Below the pieces are notes generated by a model. The model worked only from the letters and a program-made list of their open reading frames with translations, had not been told where the DNA came from and ran no database searches. A program made the position numbers and the translations under genes. From assembly GCA_023447635.1 (NCBI GenBank), contig JAEXNA010000081.1, positions 1 to 64,000 of the forward strand: DNA of 64,000 nt, given 5' to 3'. The DNA is from Vulcanimicrobiota bacterium. GTDB taxonomy: Bacteria > Vulcanimicrobiota > Xenobia > Xenobiales > JADMJV01. How positions within the stretch are numbered: position 1 is the stretch's first letter; each line of letters begins with the position of its first letter. This document shows positions 15,476 to 24,220 of the stretch, in pieces.

Positions 15476-17626
15476 ATGAAAGACCAACGGCAGCCTCTGT
15501 CAGCCAAGCGGGTGCGGGACGTGATCTCCTCGTCCGGGGACGACGTCACACGGATGTATGAACTCAAGAAGGGGCGGCCGGTCGACCTTGCGGCGACCAG
15601 GGCTATGGTCGAGGGGCTGGGCTGCTGGCAGTGGCGGGTGGCCATGGGCTCTGCTTACGGTCTGGGCGGTGCGACGGACGGGGTGGAGGAAGCGGTGCGG
15701 GGCCTGGTCTCTACCCTGAACCACCCGGAGTCCAGCGTGCGCTCGGCGGCGGCCGAGAGCCTGGCGCAGCTGTCGGCTCCAACTGCTGCCCTCCACCTGT
15801 ATGAAGCTTATCTCACCGAAGACTCCCATCTGACCTTGCTGGAGATCGGGAAGGCGCTGCTGGCGACCTCCACCGGCTCCCTTAACGTCCTCCACGCCGA
15901 TCGGCTACAGGGTTTGTTGGAGCGGGTCCTGGCCGTCGAGTTGACTCACCTTCCGCTGGGAGGAGTTCCGGCCAGGCGTTCCTCTCCACCCTCCCTTCCC
16001 GCACCCGGCTTCTTCGCGAAGCTGTTCGGCTCTGCACCGAAGCCCCGACCGGAGCCCCCGCCCAGGGTTCGGAGCAAGGAAGAGCGGGAGTTCCTGACCC
16101 CGGAAGGGGAGCAGATCGAGGACTTTCCGGACATCGTGAGTCAGCTGGCCGAGATCTGGGTGAGGCTGCCGGGAGACCGGGAGGTTCGGTTCGAGCTGGT
16201 CCTAAAACTGTGTCGTATGCCGCTGAGTCATTTCGCTACCACGGCGAGTCTGGTGAGGCTTGCGGGGGAGCTGGCCGACAGCGAGGAGCGCAAGGCGCGG
16301 CTGGTTTCCGAGGCAGAGCATTGGACGATCCCCAGCGATCCTACGCGTCCTAACCGGTTGGCGTGCGGGCTGGCGCGGAACCGACCAGGACTTCGATTAG
16401 AGCTGTTCCGGCGCTTCGTGAAGCTGGGTGGGCCGATGGATTGGACCAACTGGAGCCATCCTCTGGGGAAGGCCGGGAAGGTGGAGTTGGAGCCGCTGGT
16501 GGCGGCGGCCATGGAGGTGCCGGAGGGTGAGCTTGCGGACTGGCTGAAGCTGCTCAAGGAGGCTCCGGTTGGGCTGATCTTGCCGGTGCTGGGGCGGGCT
16601 TTGCATTCGCCGAAAGAGGCGCTGGTGCGGTCGGCTTTGGTGCGGCTGAAGAGCTACGGGCAGCCGATCGTGGAGACGCTGGGCGACGCGGAGGCGTTGA
16701 AGCAGCGGTGGAGTGAGTCGCCGGAGATCCTGTCGACTCTGGAGTCGCTGATCGGGCAGAGCGCTCGGCCTGCGGCGGGCTCCGTGGCGCTGCCGTCGGG
16801 CTTTCGCGAGCCGGTTCAGGTGGCGGAGTGGACGCTGCCGGAGATGGCGCGTAATACTTTTTCCCAAGGCGAGCGGCAGCCGTGGACGGAGTCGCTGCGA
16901 GGCCTGAAGGCTTTTCGCTGCAGCGGCGGCGAGCTGTACCTTTCGACGTCGGAGTCGCTGGTGGCGTTGACGTCGGGGAAGGTGATGCTGTGGCCGGACG
17001 GCGGGCATCCGTTGACCTTGCTGGCCGAGGGTGTGAAGGGGGAGTTGCTGTTCAGCGGCTGGGGTGGGTCGCAGCTGCCGCTGTACCTGTGGGGTGGGGG
17101 TGGAGTTTTTCAGCGGATGGAGCCTGCAATTCCTGATGACGAGGTGCCGAACGGGGAGAACCTGGTGAGCGATGGTCGGAACTACGGCTGGGCCGAGGCT
17201 GGAGTGTGGAAGATGAGTCACTTCGAGTCGGACCCTGGACATCACGAGGATATCGCTTACCGTTTGGACCGCTCGAGCGGGAAGCTGGCTTCGGTGAAGG
17301 CTTCGGCTTTGAGCGGGATGAGGCCGGTGGAGGCGCGCAAGCTGGCGACGGACGAGTACAGGGCTCGCGCTATCGAGTTTGCTTTCTCTTCTGATGGGGC
17401 CTATCGGACCTGCTCTGCGGAGTCGCTGGCGATCCGGGCGGGGGCGGAGAATCCAGTGATGGGGGCGGGACGGGTTAGCGGGCGATGGGCGCTCTACCTG
17501 GAGGTGTTCCCCTCGCGGTTGTGCCGGGTTTATGTGTGGGAGCGGCAGGCGGGGAAAGAGGATGAGGAGTTCAGCGAGGTGGATGCGATCGAGGCGATGA
17601 TGGAGCAGCTGGGGCGGCCGAAGTAG
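15476..17626 (+). CDS. HEAT-like repeat protein, 716 aa
   Basis: Start at ATG 15476, preceded by GAAGGGG. The N-terminal part (about 1-170) has helical pairs of HEAT/armadillo type (VSTLNHPESSVRSAAAESLAQLS; TAALHLYEAYLTEDSHLTLLEIGKALL). A proline-rich insert (about 180-205) follows, then a long helical region with further repeat-like units to about 430. The last 250 residues switch to glycine- and tryptophan-rich beta structure (LLFSGWGGSQLPLYLWGGGGVF) resembling a propeller or carbohydrate-type fold, but no catalytic motif is visible. No signal peptide. Likely a scaffold or adaptor; function not assigned. Confidence 0.72.
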   Translation: MKDQRQPLSAKRVRDVISSSGDDVTRMYELKKGRPVDLAATRAMVEGLGCWQWRVAMGSAYGLGGATDGVEEAVRGLVSTLNHPESSVRSAAAESLAQLSAPTAALHLYEAYLTEDSHLTLLEIGKALLATSTGSLNVLHADRLQGLLERVLAVELTHLPLGGVPARRSSPPSLPAPGFFAKLFGSAPKPRPEPPPRVRSKEEREFLTPEGEQIEDFPDIVSQLAEIWVRLPGDREVRFELVLKLCRMPLSHFATTASLVRLAGELADSEERKARLVSEAEHWTIPSDPTRPNRLACGLARNRPGLRLELFRRFVKLGGPMDWTNWSHPLGKAGKVELEPLVAAAMEVPEGELADWLKLLKEAPVGLILPVLGRALHSPKEALVRSALVRLKSYGQPIVETLGDAEALKQRWSESPEILSTLESLIGQSARPAAGSVALPSGFREPVQVAEWTLPEMARNTFSQGERQPWTESLRGLKAFRCSGGELYLSTSESLVALTSGKVMLWPDGGHPLTLLAEGVKGELLFSGWGGSQLPLYLWGGGGVFQRMEPAIPDDEVPNGENLVSDGRNYGWAEAGVWKMSHFESDPGHHEDIAYRLDRSSGKLASVKASALSGMRPVEARKLATDEYRARAIEFAFSSDGAYRTCSAESLAIRAGAENPVMGAGRVSGRWALYLEVFPSRLCRVYVWERQAGKEDEEFSEVDAIEAMMEQLGRPK

Positions 17627-17669
17627 AGGCTTCGGGCGTCAGGCTCTTCACGGCGCGGGGGTCGCGGGT

Positions 17670-18542
17670 TCAGCCCAGCTCTAGGGAGGTGACTCCGTAG
17701 ATCTCCTTCCAGGGTAGCGGGGGTGGGGTGCCCAGGTACATTCGGCCGCAGGCGAAGACTTCGACCATTCCGTGTCTGGTCGCCATGGCGATGGCGGGTT
17801 CGTTCACTGTGGGGACGTCGAGGAAGACGGGGGCTCCTTGGGCGTGGGAGGCCAGGTCGAGAAAGAGCGTCTCGGCTTGCTCCGGGGTCTGCGCGAAGAG
17901 AGGGCCGATTCGGTAGCCGTCGGTGGAGCGGCGGATCACGCCAACCGCGCGTAGTGTGCCCTGATTGTCGAGGATGGCGCGGGCTGCTCCCTCCCTGGGC
18001 TGGTTCCAGATCTTCAGGAAGCTGTCGCGGGGCGCGCCGAAGTGGGCCAGGTCGAAGGCGGCGACCTGCTCGAACGGGACGGTCGCGAGGTCGACGGTGC
18101 CCTCTGTCGGGATGAGGCTTGGGAAGTTGCCCTGATGGCGCGCTACAGTGTGGGCAAACTCGAAGCCGCCCTTAGCGTAGAAAGGCTGCATCGCGACCAC
18201 GCCATCCATCCCGATGCTGGCGCCGGGGTCCAGGCGGGATTGCAGCATCTCTTTGCGCTTGTACCAGAGTTCGCGACCCAGTCCGCCGCCTCGGTGGTCT
18301 TCGCGGACGATGAATAGTCCCATAGCTCCAACGTGGCGGCCGTAGGCGATGATGGCTCCCGTCCCGATGATCTCTCCACCATACTCCGCGACGACGTACC
18401 CGTCGGGGTCGGCGGCCCAGAACGCCTCGGCGTCGTGCAAGCCAGGGTTCCAGCCCAGTTCAGCGGCCCAGCCTAAACAAAGGTCCAGCTCCTCCCGGGT
18501 CATCTTGCGCACGTGAAGTTGCTCGTTCGTCAGAACTGTCAT
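17670..18542 (-). CDS. Two-domain GNAT acetyltransferase
   Basis: 290 residues. The N-terminal GNAT domain contains YVVAEYGGEIIGTGAIIAYG, MGLFIVREDHRGGGLGRELW (acetyl-CoA loop R-G-G-G-L-G) and MQPFYAKGGFEFAH. A C-terminal domain from about residue 150 (FDLAHFGAPRDSFLKIW; RIGPLFAQTPEQAETLFLDLA; MATRHGMVEVFACGRMYLG) matches the second half of two-domain GNAT proteins of the Acetyltransf_18 type. Substrate unknown. It faces the HEAT-like gene across 43 bases and is divergent from the nucleotidyltransferase gene. Confidence 0.83.
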   Translation of the reverse strand: MTVLTNEQLHVRKMTREELDLCLGWAAELGWNPGLHDAEAFWAADPDGYVVAEYGGEIIGTGAIIAYGRHVGAMGLFIVREDHRGGGLGRELWYKRKEMLQSRLDPGASIGMDGVVAMQPFYAKGGFEFAHTVARHQGNFPSLIPTEGTVDLATVPFEQVAAFDLAHFGAPRDSFLKIWNQPREGAARAILDNQGTLRAVGVIRRSTDGYRIGPLFAQTPEQAETLFLDLASHAQGAPVFLDVPTVNEPAIAMATRHGMVEVFACGRMYLGTPPPLPWKEIYGVTSLELG

Positions 18543-18655
18543 CGCTCATCCCTCCCCAAGCTGGTGGGGCCATCGACCCCTGCTACTAACTTCCTGATGG
18601 TTGGGCAGGCCCCTTCGTGGGTCAGCGGACGGATCGCGGGATTGTGGGCCCGTGA

Positions 18656-18661
18656 TATACT
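18656..18661 (+). promoter_or_regulatory. Possible -10 element (TATACT)
   Basis: TATACT stands 6 bases before the GTG start of the nucleotidyltransferase gene, in the 125-base divergent gap. If used, transcription would begin at or next to the GTG, giving a leaderless message or a short leader to ATG 18686. No convincing -35 box was found at 17 bases. Confidence 0.35.
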
Positions 18662-18667
18662 AGAGGT

Positions 18668-19237
18668 GTGACAGTCCTCGATAGAATGGTGGCCGCCGTG
18701 GAAAAAGTTCGTGACCGCTTGCGTCGCGCCAGCACAGCTCTGGAAATCGCAAAGGTTCCATATGCTGTCGTGGGGGGCAACGCTGTGGCTGCCTGGGTGG
18801 CGAGCGTGGATGAAGCAGCCGTGCGGAATACCCAGGATGTGGATGTTCTGCTTCGGCGCTCGGACCTGGAAGACGCCAGGAAGGCTCTGGAAGCTTCCGG
18901 ATTTGTCTTTCGACATGCCGCTGGTATCGACATGTTTCTGGATGGTCCCGAAGCGAAGGCGCGCGACGCTGTTCATGTAGTGTTTGCCAACGAGAAAGTT
19001 CGACCTGACTATGTGCTGCCCACACCGATGGTCGAGGAGTCAGAACGCTTTGGCGACGTGAGCGTGTTGAGTCTCCCTGCTCTGGTGCGGATGAAGTTGA
19101 CCTCGTACCGACGCAAAGACCAGGTGCATCTTCAGGACCTTATCGAGATAGGGCTGATAGAGCAGGCTGCGATCGCCGAGCTTCCCTCTGAGCTAGCTCA
19201 GAGGCTGCAGGCTCTCATCGACGACCCGGACGGTTAA
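18668..19237 (+). CDS. Nucleotidyltransferase-fold protein
   Basis: 189 residues with a minimal nucleotidyltransferase pattern: YAVVGGNAVAAWVA (glycine-rich GG-N motif) followed by TQDVDVLLRRSDLEDA, where the D-x-D pair would bind metal. The later VLSLPALVRMKLTSYRRKDQVHLQDL segment is shared with AbiEii-like and related small nucleotidyltransferases. These proteins act as toxins or as modifying enzymes of tRNA or proteins, but no AbiEi-like antitoxin gene is adjacent. The start is GTG 18668, or the ATG six codons later. It converges with the pRiA4b-like gene across 12 bases. Confidence 0.75.
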   Translation: MTVLDRMVAAVEKVRDRLRRASTALEIAKVPYAVVGGNAVAAWVASVDEAAVRNTQDVDVLLRRSDLEDARKALEASGFVFRHAAGIDMFLDGPEAKARDAVHVVFANEKVRPDYVLPTPMVEESERFGDVSVLSLPALVRMKLTSYRRKDQVHLQDLIEIGLIEQAAIAELPSELAQRLQALIDDPDG

Positions 19238-19249
19238 ATACGCTCTCCT

Positions 19250-21277
19250 TCAGATCCAGATGCTGGTGGATAGGCGCTCTTCGGGGATGTCGTAGGGGTA
19301 GCGGCAGTCCAGGATGTCGGCGAGTTCGATGGAGACGCGCTGGGACGTCTCTGTCCATAGTCCGTGGATTCTGTCGTGGTAGTCTCGCGATTTTTCGATC
19401 TCGAGCGGTTGAAACGGTCCCGTCCTTCCGTTGCTCAGAGTGACCTCTAGCGGTTGCATGTCGTCAAGGCACCATTGGAGGTAGCGTCCCAGCGACGGCT
19501 CGCGCCTTTCGTTCCAGCTGACCTCCATCCACTCGTCGCGCCTGAGCACGTTGCCGTGAAGGACTCCGAAGCGCCAGTAGAGGTACAGGTTCTGAGCCTC
19601 CTCTTCGAGCGCGGCGCGGGCCTTCTCTACCTGACCCCTGGCCAGCCACTTCTGGAGTTTGGCGGGGTCGAGGAGGGGCGTTCGGGTGACCATTGCTACG
19701 GCTTCGCTGGTGCTGACGGCTTTGCGCTTACCGTTGCTTAGCGGTCGCGATTTGAAGGTGGGCGTAAGGTCGACCGTGATCTTCTCCCACTCCCATCCCA
19801 GCCTTTCGAAGCTCGAGCGTGGGTTCAGCCCGATCAGGATGTCGTAATCGCGAAGAGCTTCCAGGGCTTCGGAGGGGTTGGTGAACCAGCGCGCCCTGCG
19901 CTCGAGGGTGTCGAATAGCGTCAGCGCGAAGGCGCTGTCCCCTCCACCTTCGTCCGGAGATCCGGCCACCGCGACGACCGCAGGTCGGAGGGTCTGGGCC
20001 TGCCGATACTCGGTCAGCATGCGCTGCCGGTAGTCGGCCTGGCCCTGCTCGAACTTTTCGCGCCAACTGGTTCCGTTCAGCGCGTGTCGACGATGGGGAA
20101 GGGTCCAGGCGCGGTAGACCGCGCGAATCTGGTCGAGCTCGCGACCTTCCTTGATCTGGTAGATGCCGTCTTGTTCGGAGACGGCGGAGCTGCCGTTCAG
20201 GGTGAGTTGCGCTTTGGCTGCCGTGGTGACGCGGCTGAATTTTTCCATCTCCGGGACAAGGTCCTCGAGCGAGGCCTTGCCACCCATCGCCTCCAAGGTC
20301 AGCAGAAGCTGGCGACGGACGCTCAGCGTAGGAGGGAAGACACCGTTGGGACGGGCTTCCTCGAGCTCGGCGGCGGTGACCGGGCCGGTGAGCGGTTCGG
20401 GCTCGGCGGGGGTGACGGGCTCGACCTTTTTCGCGGGATCGGCGCGGCTCATCAGGTAGGTGGCTCTGCGGAACGTCTCGCCGGTCTCGAGTTCGAGAGT
20501 TCCGTCGTGGCGGGTGCGGACGGCGGGGCTTTTGGCGATCGACTTGATCAGACTCTGCTGCCCATGCGGCAGAGGATAACCCAGTTCGGTGAGGCGGGCT
20601 TCGACCTGGTCGAGAGAGAGCGGGGCGCGTTCGGTGAGGGCTGCGACGATCGCTCCGATGACGTTGAGTTTGGAGAGTTGGTAGCCGCCCAGGAGCGCGT
20701 CGGGATCGGCTTTGGGACCCTTCGATTTCCGTCCGTAGGCTCGCTGGAGCTTCTTATTGACCGCCTCTCGAGGGAACGCCGAGGGGTCGTAGTTGCGGGG
20801 GATCTCGGGACCGAAATCGTCGTCGTCGGGTGGGCTGTAGTCCGGGTCGGCGAGGGCCTCTCGGATCTCCTGGAACCCCCAGACCCCGCCGCAATCTTCC
20901 GGAGGCCCGGCCATAGCTCCGTCCAGGCATTCGGGGGTGTCGAGGTCGCCGGAGTAGCGCTTGAGCACCTTGCCGTTGACGGTCCAGTCGTCGCCGAAGT
21001 CATAGAGGTAGACCAGCGATTTGCGCTGGCCGAGCGCTTCGGCCAGCGAGATCTCCTCGTCTTCGTGGCTGTGCGGGTCCAGGACGTCGAGGTCGCCGTA
21101 GCGGGTGGTTCCGATGCGGAACTCGTGGAGGTGACAGTCTTCCCACCCGAACAGGATCTGGAGTATTCCGTGGAGCTTGGCCAGGGTGAAGCGGCCGGGG
21201 ACGGCGAGGGTTCGGCGGACGGCGGGTTCGATGCCGTGGAGGGTGAGCTCGAGGTGGAAGGTGACCGGCTTGTTCAT
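19250..21277 (-). CDS. Large pRiA4b ORF-3-like protein
   Basis: 675 residues. Residues about 1-185 match the plasmid pRiA4b ORF-3-like domain: FHLELTLHGIEPAVRRTLAVP, LHGILQILFGWEDCHLHEF, LVYLYDFGDDWT and PPEDCGGVWGFQEI. The family is often about 180-200 residues, so most of this protein is extra. Residues 195-320 look helical and possibly winged-helix-like (LNVIGAIVAALTERAPLSLDQVEARLTELG). The C-terminal 300 residues are unrecognised, with the segment YDILIGLNPRSSFERLGWEWEKITVDLTP. It is divergent from csx17, across 233 bases, and may share its control region. The role of the family is unknown. Confidence 0.75.
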   Translation of the reverse strand: MNKPVTFHLELTLHGIEPAVRRTLAVPGRFTLAKLHGILQILFGWEDCHLHEFRIGTTRYGDLDVLDPHSHEDEEISLAEALGQRKSLVYLYDFGDDWTVNGKVLKRYSGDLDTPECLDGAMAGPPEDCGGVWGFQEIREALADPDYSPPDDDDFGPEIPRNYDPSAFPREAVNKKLQRAYGRKSKGPKADPDALLGGYQLSKLNVIGAIVAALTERAPLSLDQVEARLTELGYPLPHGQQSLIKSIAKSPAVRTRHDGTLELETGETFRRATYLMSRADPAKKVEPVTPAEPEPLTGPVTAAELEEARPNGVFPPTLSVRRQLLLTLEAMGGKASLEDLVPEMEKFSRVTTAAKAQLTLNGSSAVSEQDGIYQIKEGRELDQIRAVYRAWTLPHRRHALNGTSWREKFEQGQADYRQRMLTEYRQAQTLRPAVVAVAGSPDEGGGDSAFALTLFDTLERRARWFTNPSEALEALRDYDILIGLNPRSSFERLGWEWEKITVDLTPTFKSRPLSNGKRKAVSTSEAVAMVTRTPLLDPAKLQKWLARGQVEKARAALEEEAQNLYLYWRFGVLHGNVLRRDEWMEVSWNERREPSLGRYLQWCLDDMQPLEVTLSNGRTGPFQPLEIEKSRDYHDRIHGLWTETSQRVSIELADILDCRYPYDIPEERLSTSIWI

Positions 21278-21425
21278 CAGGGGGTGGCTTCGGAGGAGCT
21301 CGGCTCGTTCCCGCCGGGGTGGAGGGGTGGAAGGGTTGTGGTGGGGAATTTACTCTGGCGAGAGGTTGCTCCGAGATCTGGTGTGAGCCAGCCCCATTGA
21401 AGCAATTGCAACATGCCTTTCTCGC

Positions 21426-21465
21426 CGCCTCGAACCGCTGCGAAGCGTCTCGGGGCGATTTTTTT
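21426..21465 (+). terminator. Terminator-like hairpin in the csx17 leader
   Basis: CGCCTCGA (21426-21433) pairs with TCGGGGCG (21450-21457), including one G-T pair, and is followed by A and seven T residues (21459-21465). An inner CGC/GCG pair can extend the fold. It lies 45 bases before csx17 on the same strand, with no plus-strand gene before it, so it could be a leader attenuator or the end of a small RNA. Confidence 0.5.
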
Positions 21466-21510
21466 GTCCCGCTCGAAGGCGGGTGCGCGGGGGCTCTCGT
21501 AGTTCAGCGG

Positions 21511-23319
21511 ATGGTGTCCGGTGACGTCTCGGCCATAGCTCTTCCCGGTCTTCGGCTGCAGCCGCTGGCGAGCTATCTGTCGGCATTAGGCGTGCTGCGG
21601 TTGCTCAACGAGCAGCTCGATCCGCAGGCTGTGGGATGGTGGGAGCAGGGGCGGTTCTCGCTGCAGACGGGCCTGACGGCGGCCGAGGTGGAGGGGTTCT
21701 TTCTGAACCGCTACGCTCCAACCCCGATGGTCAGTCCTTGGAACGGCGACGGCGGTTTCTTCTCCCACGGACCGGACGAGCCTCGGGTGGCGCTGGAGGC
21801 CTCGACCTGCCCTCGGCTCGGGGTCTACCGCGAGACGCTGACTGCAGTCGACGTGATTATGAGGCGACTGGAGCTGGACCGGCCGCCTGTGAAAGAGGCG
21901 AAGGAGCAGTTCGTTCGCACGCTTCATACCGAGCTTCCTACTCCGGCGAAGCGGTGGCTGGAGGCGGTGTTCGACCTCTCCAAGAGGGGTCTGGTGACGC
22001 GGCCGCTGTTCTTTACCGGAGGCAACGACGGACGGTTCGAGGTGGCGCGGAACGGGATGGTTCGGCTTGCCTGGCTGTGGGAGGAGCGGCGGGCGCAGTC
22101 GTCTCGGGAGCTGCTGCGGGCGGCTCTGTGGGATGAGCTGGCGAGCGGCTTATTGCCTTTGACCTCGGGTTACCTGGACCCGTTCAGCACGGCCGGTCTG
22201 AGCAGCTCGAGCGAGGGCGACGGGCGCCAGTTGAGCGGGAATCCGTGGAGTTATCTTCTGGCGTTGGAGGGGGCGCTGCTGTTGAACGAGGCGGCTATCG
22301 TGGCTGAGGTGCTGCCGGTGGGACAGGCTTCGCTGGTCTCGGACAAGGAGCAGCCGCACGATCTGATCTTGCCGCTCTGGTCGGAGCCGCTGACGGCGGA
22401 GGCTCTGGTCGCGAGGATGAAGGAGAGGTCGCTCCCTGACACCTTGCGGTACGCTCGCGCTCAGCGCAACGGTCGGGCTCACTTTGCCTTTCCTTCTGCC
22501 GTCTTGCCGAACAGCGCTGTCCCCTCGCGACTGGATGCGCCGATGCGCTGGCTGAGGGAGCGCGGGCTGGCCGACCGGAAGATGGAGGAGGCGGCTCTGG
22601 GCTACAACCAGACCTCGCATCGGGTCTACCTGACCCGGTTTGTGGAGGAGCTTGGTCGGCTGAAGCTGCACGGCTCCAAATTTCCTAAGCCGTATTACGC
22701 GTTGGTCGGGCTGGCGGATGACGGTTCGGCGGAGTTCGCTCTGGCCAGAGCTTTGGCCGGGCTGAGTCCGGATATGACCAGGTTTGTTGGCGGGGATTTG
22801 CTGACCAGGATGCGCACCTTGGTGCGCCACCGGCTGCGTCAGGCGCATCAGATCTTCAAGCGTCAGCGGAAGAACGGCGGGCGGCGTGCCAATCCGGCTC
22901 TGCTCTCGATCAGTCCGGCTCCGTCGGCGGCGATTCACGCGTTCTTGTGTGGGGAGATCGACGAAGCGCGACTGGAGCGTTTGTTGCACGCTCTGGTCTT
23001 GTTCGACCTGATTCCGATTGCTCCACCGGTAGAATCCGCTGCGCTTCTCCCCCTGCCTTACCGTCTGGCGAAGATGGCCTATCATCAGGCGGGCGACCCG
23101 CGACTGGCTCCACGGGAGGTGGAGGAGGCGTTGTGCCGGGGCGACCTGGACAGGGCGGTTGACGCGGCCGCCCGGTTCCTCCAACCCCGGCATCCGGACC
23201 TCCCCTTGACATGGCCCCGCCTACCTGAAGGTGACGGCCACCGGATGGCTGCCGCCCTGCTGTTTCCGATCTCTGACGCTCTGTACCGCGACCTGCGGAA
23301 ATCTGTGACTGGAGTCTAG
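21511..23319 (+). CDS. csx17: CRISPR type I-G effector large subunit Csx17
   Basis: 602 residues from ATG 21511. The N-terminal segment LPGLRLQPLASYLSALGVLRLL followed by DPQAVGWWEQGRFSL is characteristic of Csx17 (Cas8 of subtype I-G, formerly I-U), which is expected to recognise the PAM and bind the 5' end of the crRNA in the Cascade complex. The later segments MVSPWNGDGGFF, ALGYNQTSHRVYLTRFVEELGR and LLALEGALLL also fit. The frame continues upstream to 21319, but that stretch contains the terminator-like hairpin and has no ribosome site. It is followed after 3 bases by csb1, forming a tight three-gene effector operon. Confidence 0.87.
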   Translation: MVSGDVSAIALPGLRLQPLASYLSALGVLRLLNEQLDPQAVGWWEQGRFSLQTGLTAAEVEGFFLNRYAPTPMVSPWNGDGGFFSHGPDEPRVALEASTCPRLGVYRETLTAVDVIMRRLELDRPPVKEAKEQFVRTLHTELPTPAKRWLEAVFDLSKRGLVTRPLFFTGGNDGRFEVARNGMVRLAWLWEERRAQSSRELLRAALWDELASGLLPLTSGYLDPFSTAGLSSSSEGDGRQLSGNPWSYLLALEGALLLNEAAIVAEVLPVGQASLVSDKEQPHDLILPLWSEPLTAEALVARMKERSLPDTLRYARAQRNGRAHFAFPSAVLPNSAVPSRLDAPMRWLRERGLADRKMEEAALGYNQTSHRVYLTRFVEELGRLKLHGSKFPKPYYALVGLADDGSAEFALARALAGLSPDMTRFVGGDLLTRMRTLVRHRLRQAHQIFKRQRKNGGRRANPALLSISPAPSAAIHAFLCGEIDEARLERLLHALVLFDLIPIAPPVESAALLPLPYRLAKMAYHQAGDPRLAPREVEEALCRGDLDRAVDAAARFLQPRHPDLPLTWPRLPEGDGHRMAAALLFPISDALYRDLRKSVTGV

Positions 23320-23322
23320 CCT

Positions 23323-24219
23323 GTGACTGTATTACCCGATTCCCACCGCCTGCTGCTGGAGGCGAAGCTGCGTCCCGTGCAGGGCGAGCGGTTCCAGCCT
23401 GCGGGGTTTCCCGACCTGGGGCCGGCCGAAATGGTGACGCCTTCGGGGCGCACCCATCTGCTGGTGGAGTCGGCCCAGTCGATGGCTAACCATCTGGAGA
23501 TGGCGATCTGGGACCCGCTGAAGGGCGACCTGGTCGAGCCCCTGCGCGGGATGCCGTACGTGCGACAGGGGTCCGTGAATTCCGTTACGGAGGCGCATCG
23601 GGTGGCCAGTCCTTACCTGCTGCCGCTGGTGGTGGAGGAGATCAAGAGGGAGTTGAACTGGGGCGGCAAGCGTCGGCCGGAGATGCACGAGGTGGCGCGA
23701 GTTCTGCTGCGCTACGACCCGGGGAGCTTGCTGCACGGGGTGTTCTTTTCGATGATGAAGCCGGGGAACGTGAAGCTGCCTCGACTGCTGTCGGCGTTCA
23801 TTGAGGCCAGGGATGTGACGATGGTGCCGAGCGGGGGTGTGAAGTTCGATCACAACGATCCGTCGGGGCCGTCGAAGGACGGGAAGGGGCACGTGCCGTT
23901 CGCCCGTTCGGAGTATCTGTCGGATGAGATCGTGGCGTTCTTTAACCTGGACCTGGTTCAGTTGCGCTCCTACGGGTTGAGCGATTTGGCGGCGGGCTTT
24001 CTGTTCGACCTGGCGCTGTACAAGATCCGTCGGGTTCTGGACCGTGGGCTGCGTCTTCGCACGGCGTGTGATTTCGAGGTAGTGGAACTTCGGGTGACTC
24101 GTCCTGCGGAAGGGTTCGAGCTGCCTTCGGAAGCGGAGCTGTCTCATCGGTTGGGCATGTCTGTGAGCGCGTTGTCGGCCAGCGGAGAGTTCCCGGATCC
24201 GGCCGTCTGGGAGTTCTGA
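23323..24219 (+). CDS. csb1: CRISPR type I-G Cas7 (Csb1)
   Basis: 298 residues, GTG start 3 bases after csx17. The stretch LRPVQGERFQPAGFPDLG followed by HLLVESAQSMANHLEMAIWD is the recognisable N-terminal block of the GSU0053/Csb1 family. The central region has SVTEAHRVASPYLL and YDPGSLLHGVFFSMMKPGNVKLPRLL. Cas7 subunits form the backbone of the crRNA-guided complex. In I-G systems one Csb1, one Csb2 and one Csx17 gene make up the effector. Its stop is one base from the GTG of csb2. Confidence 0.88.
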   Translation: MTVLPDSHRLLLEAKLRPVQGERFQPAGFPDLGPAEMVTPSGRTHLLVESAQSMANHLEMAIWDPLKGDLVEPLRGMPYVRQGSVNSVTEAHRVASPYLLPLVVEEIKRELNWGGKRRPEMHEVARVLLRYDPGSLLHGVFFSMMKPGNVKLPRLLSAFIEARDVTMVPSGGVKFDHNDPSGPSKDGKGHVPFARSEYLSDEIVAFFNLDLVQLRSYGLSDLAAGFLFDLALYKIRRVLDRGLRLRTACDFEVVELRVTRPAEGFELPSEAELSHRLGMSVSALSASGEFPDPAVWEF

Positions 24220-24220
24220 G

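Noticed and set aside
20084..21400. A 438-codon plus-strand frame
   Set aside because: Antisense shadow of the pRiA4b-like gene with glycine/glutamate-rich low-complexity translation and no motif.
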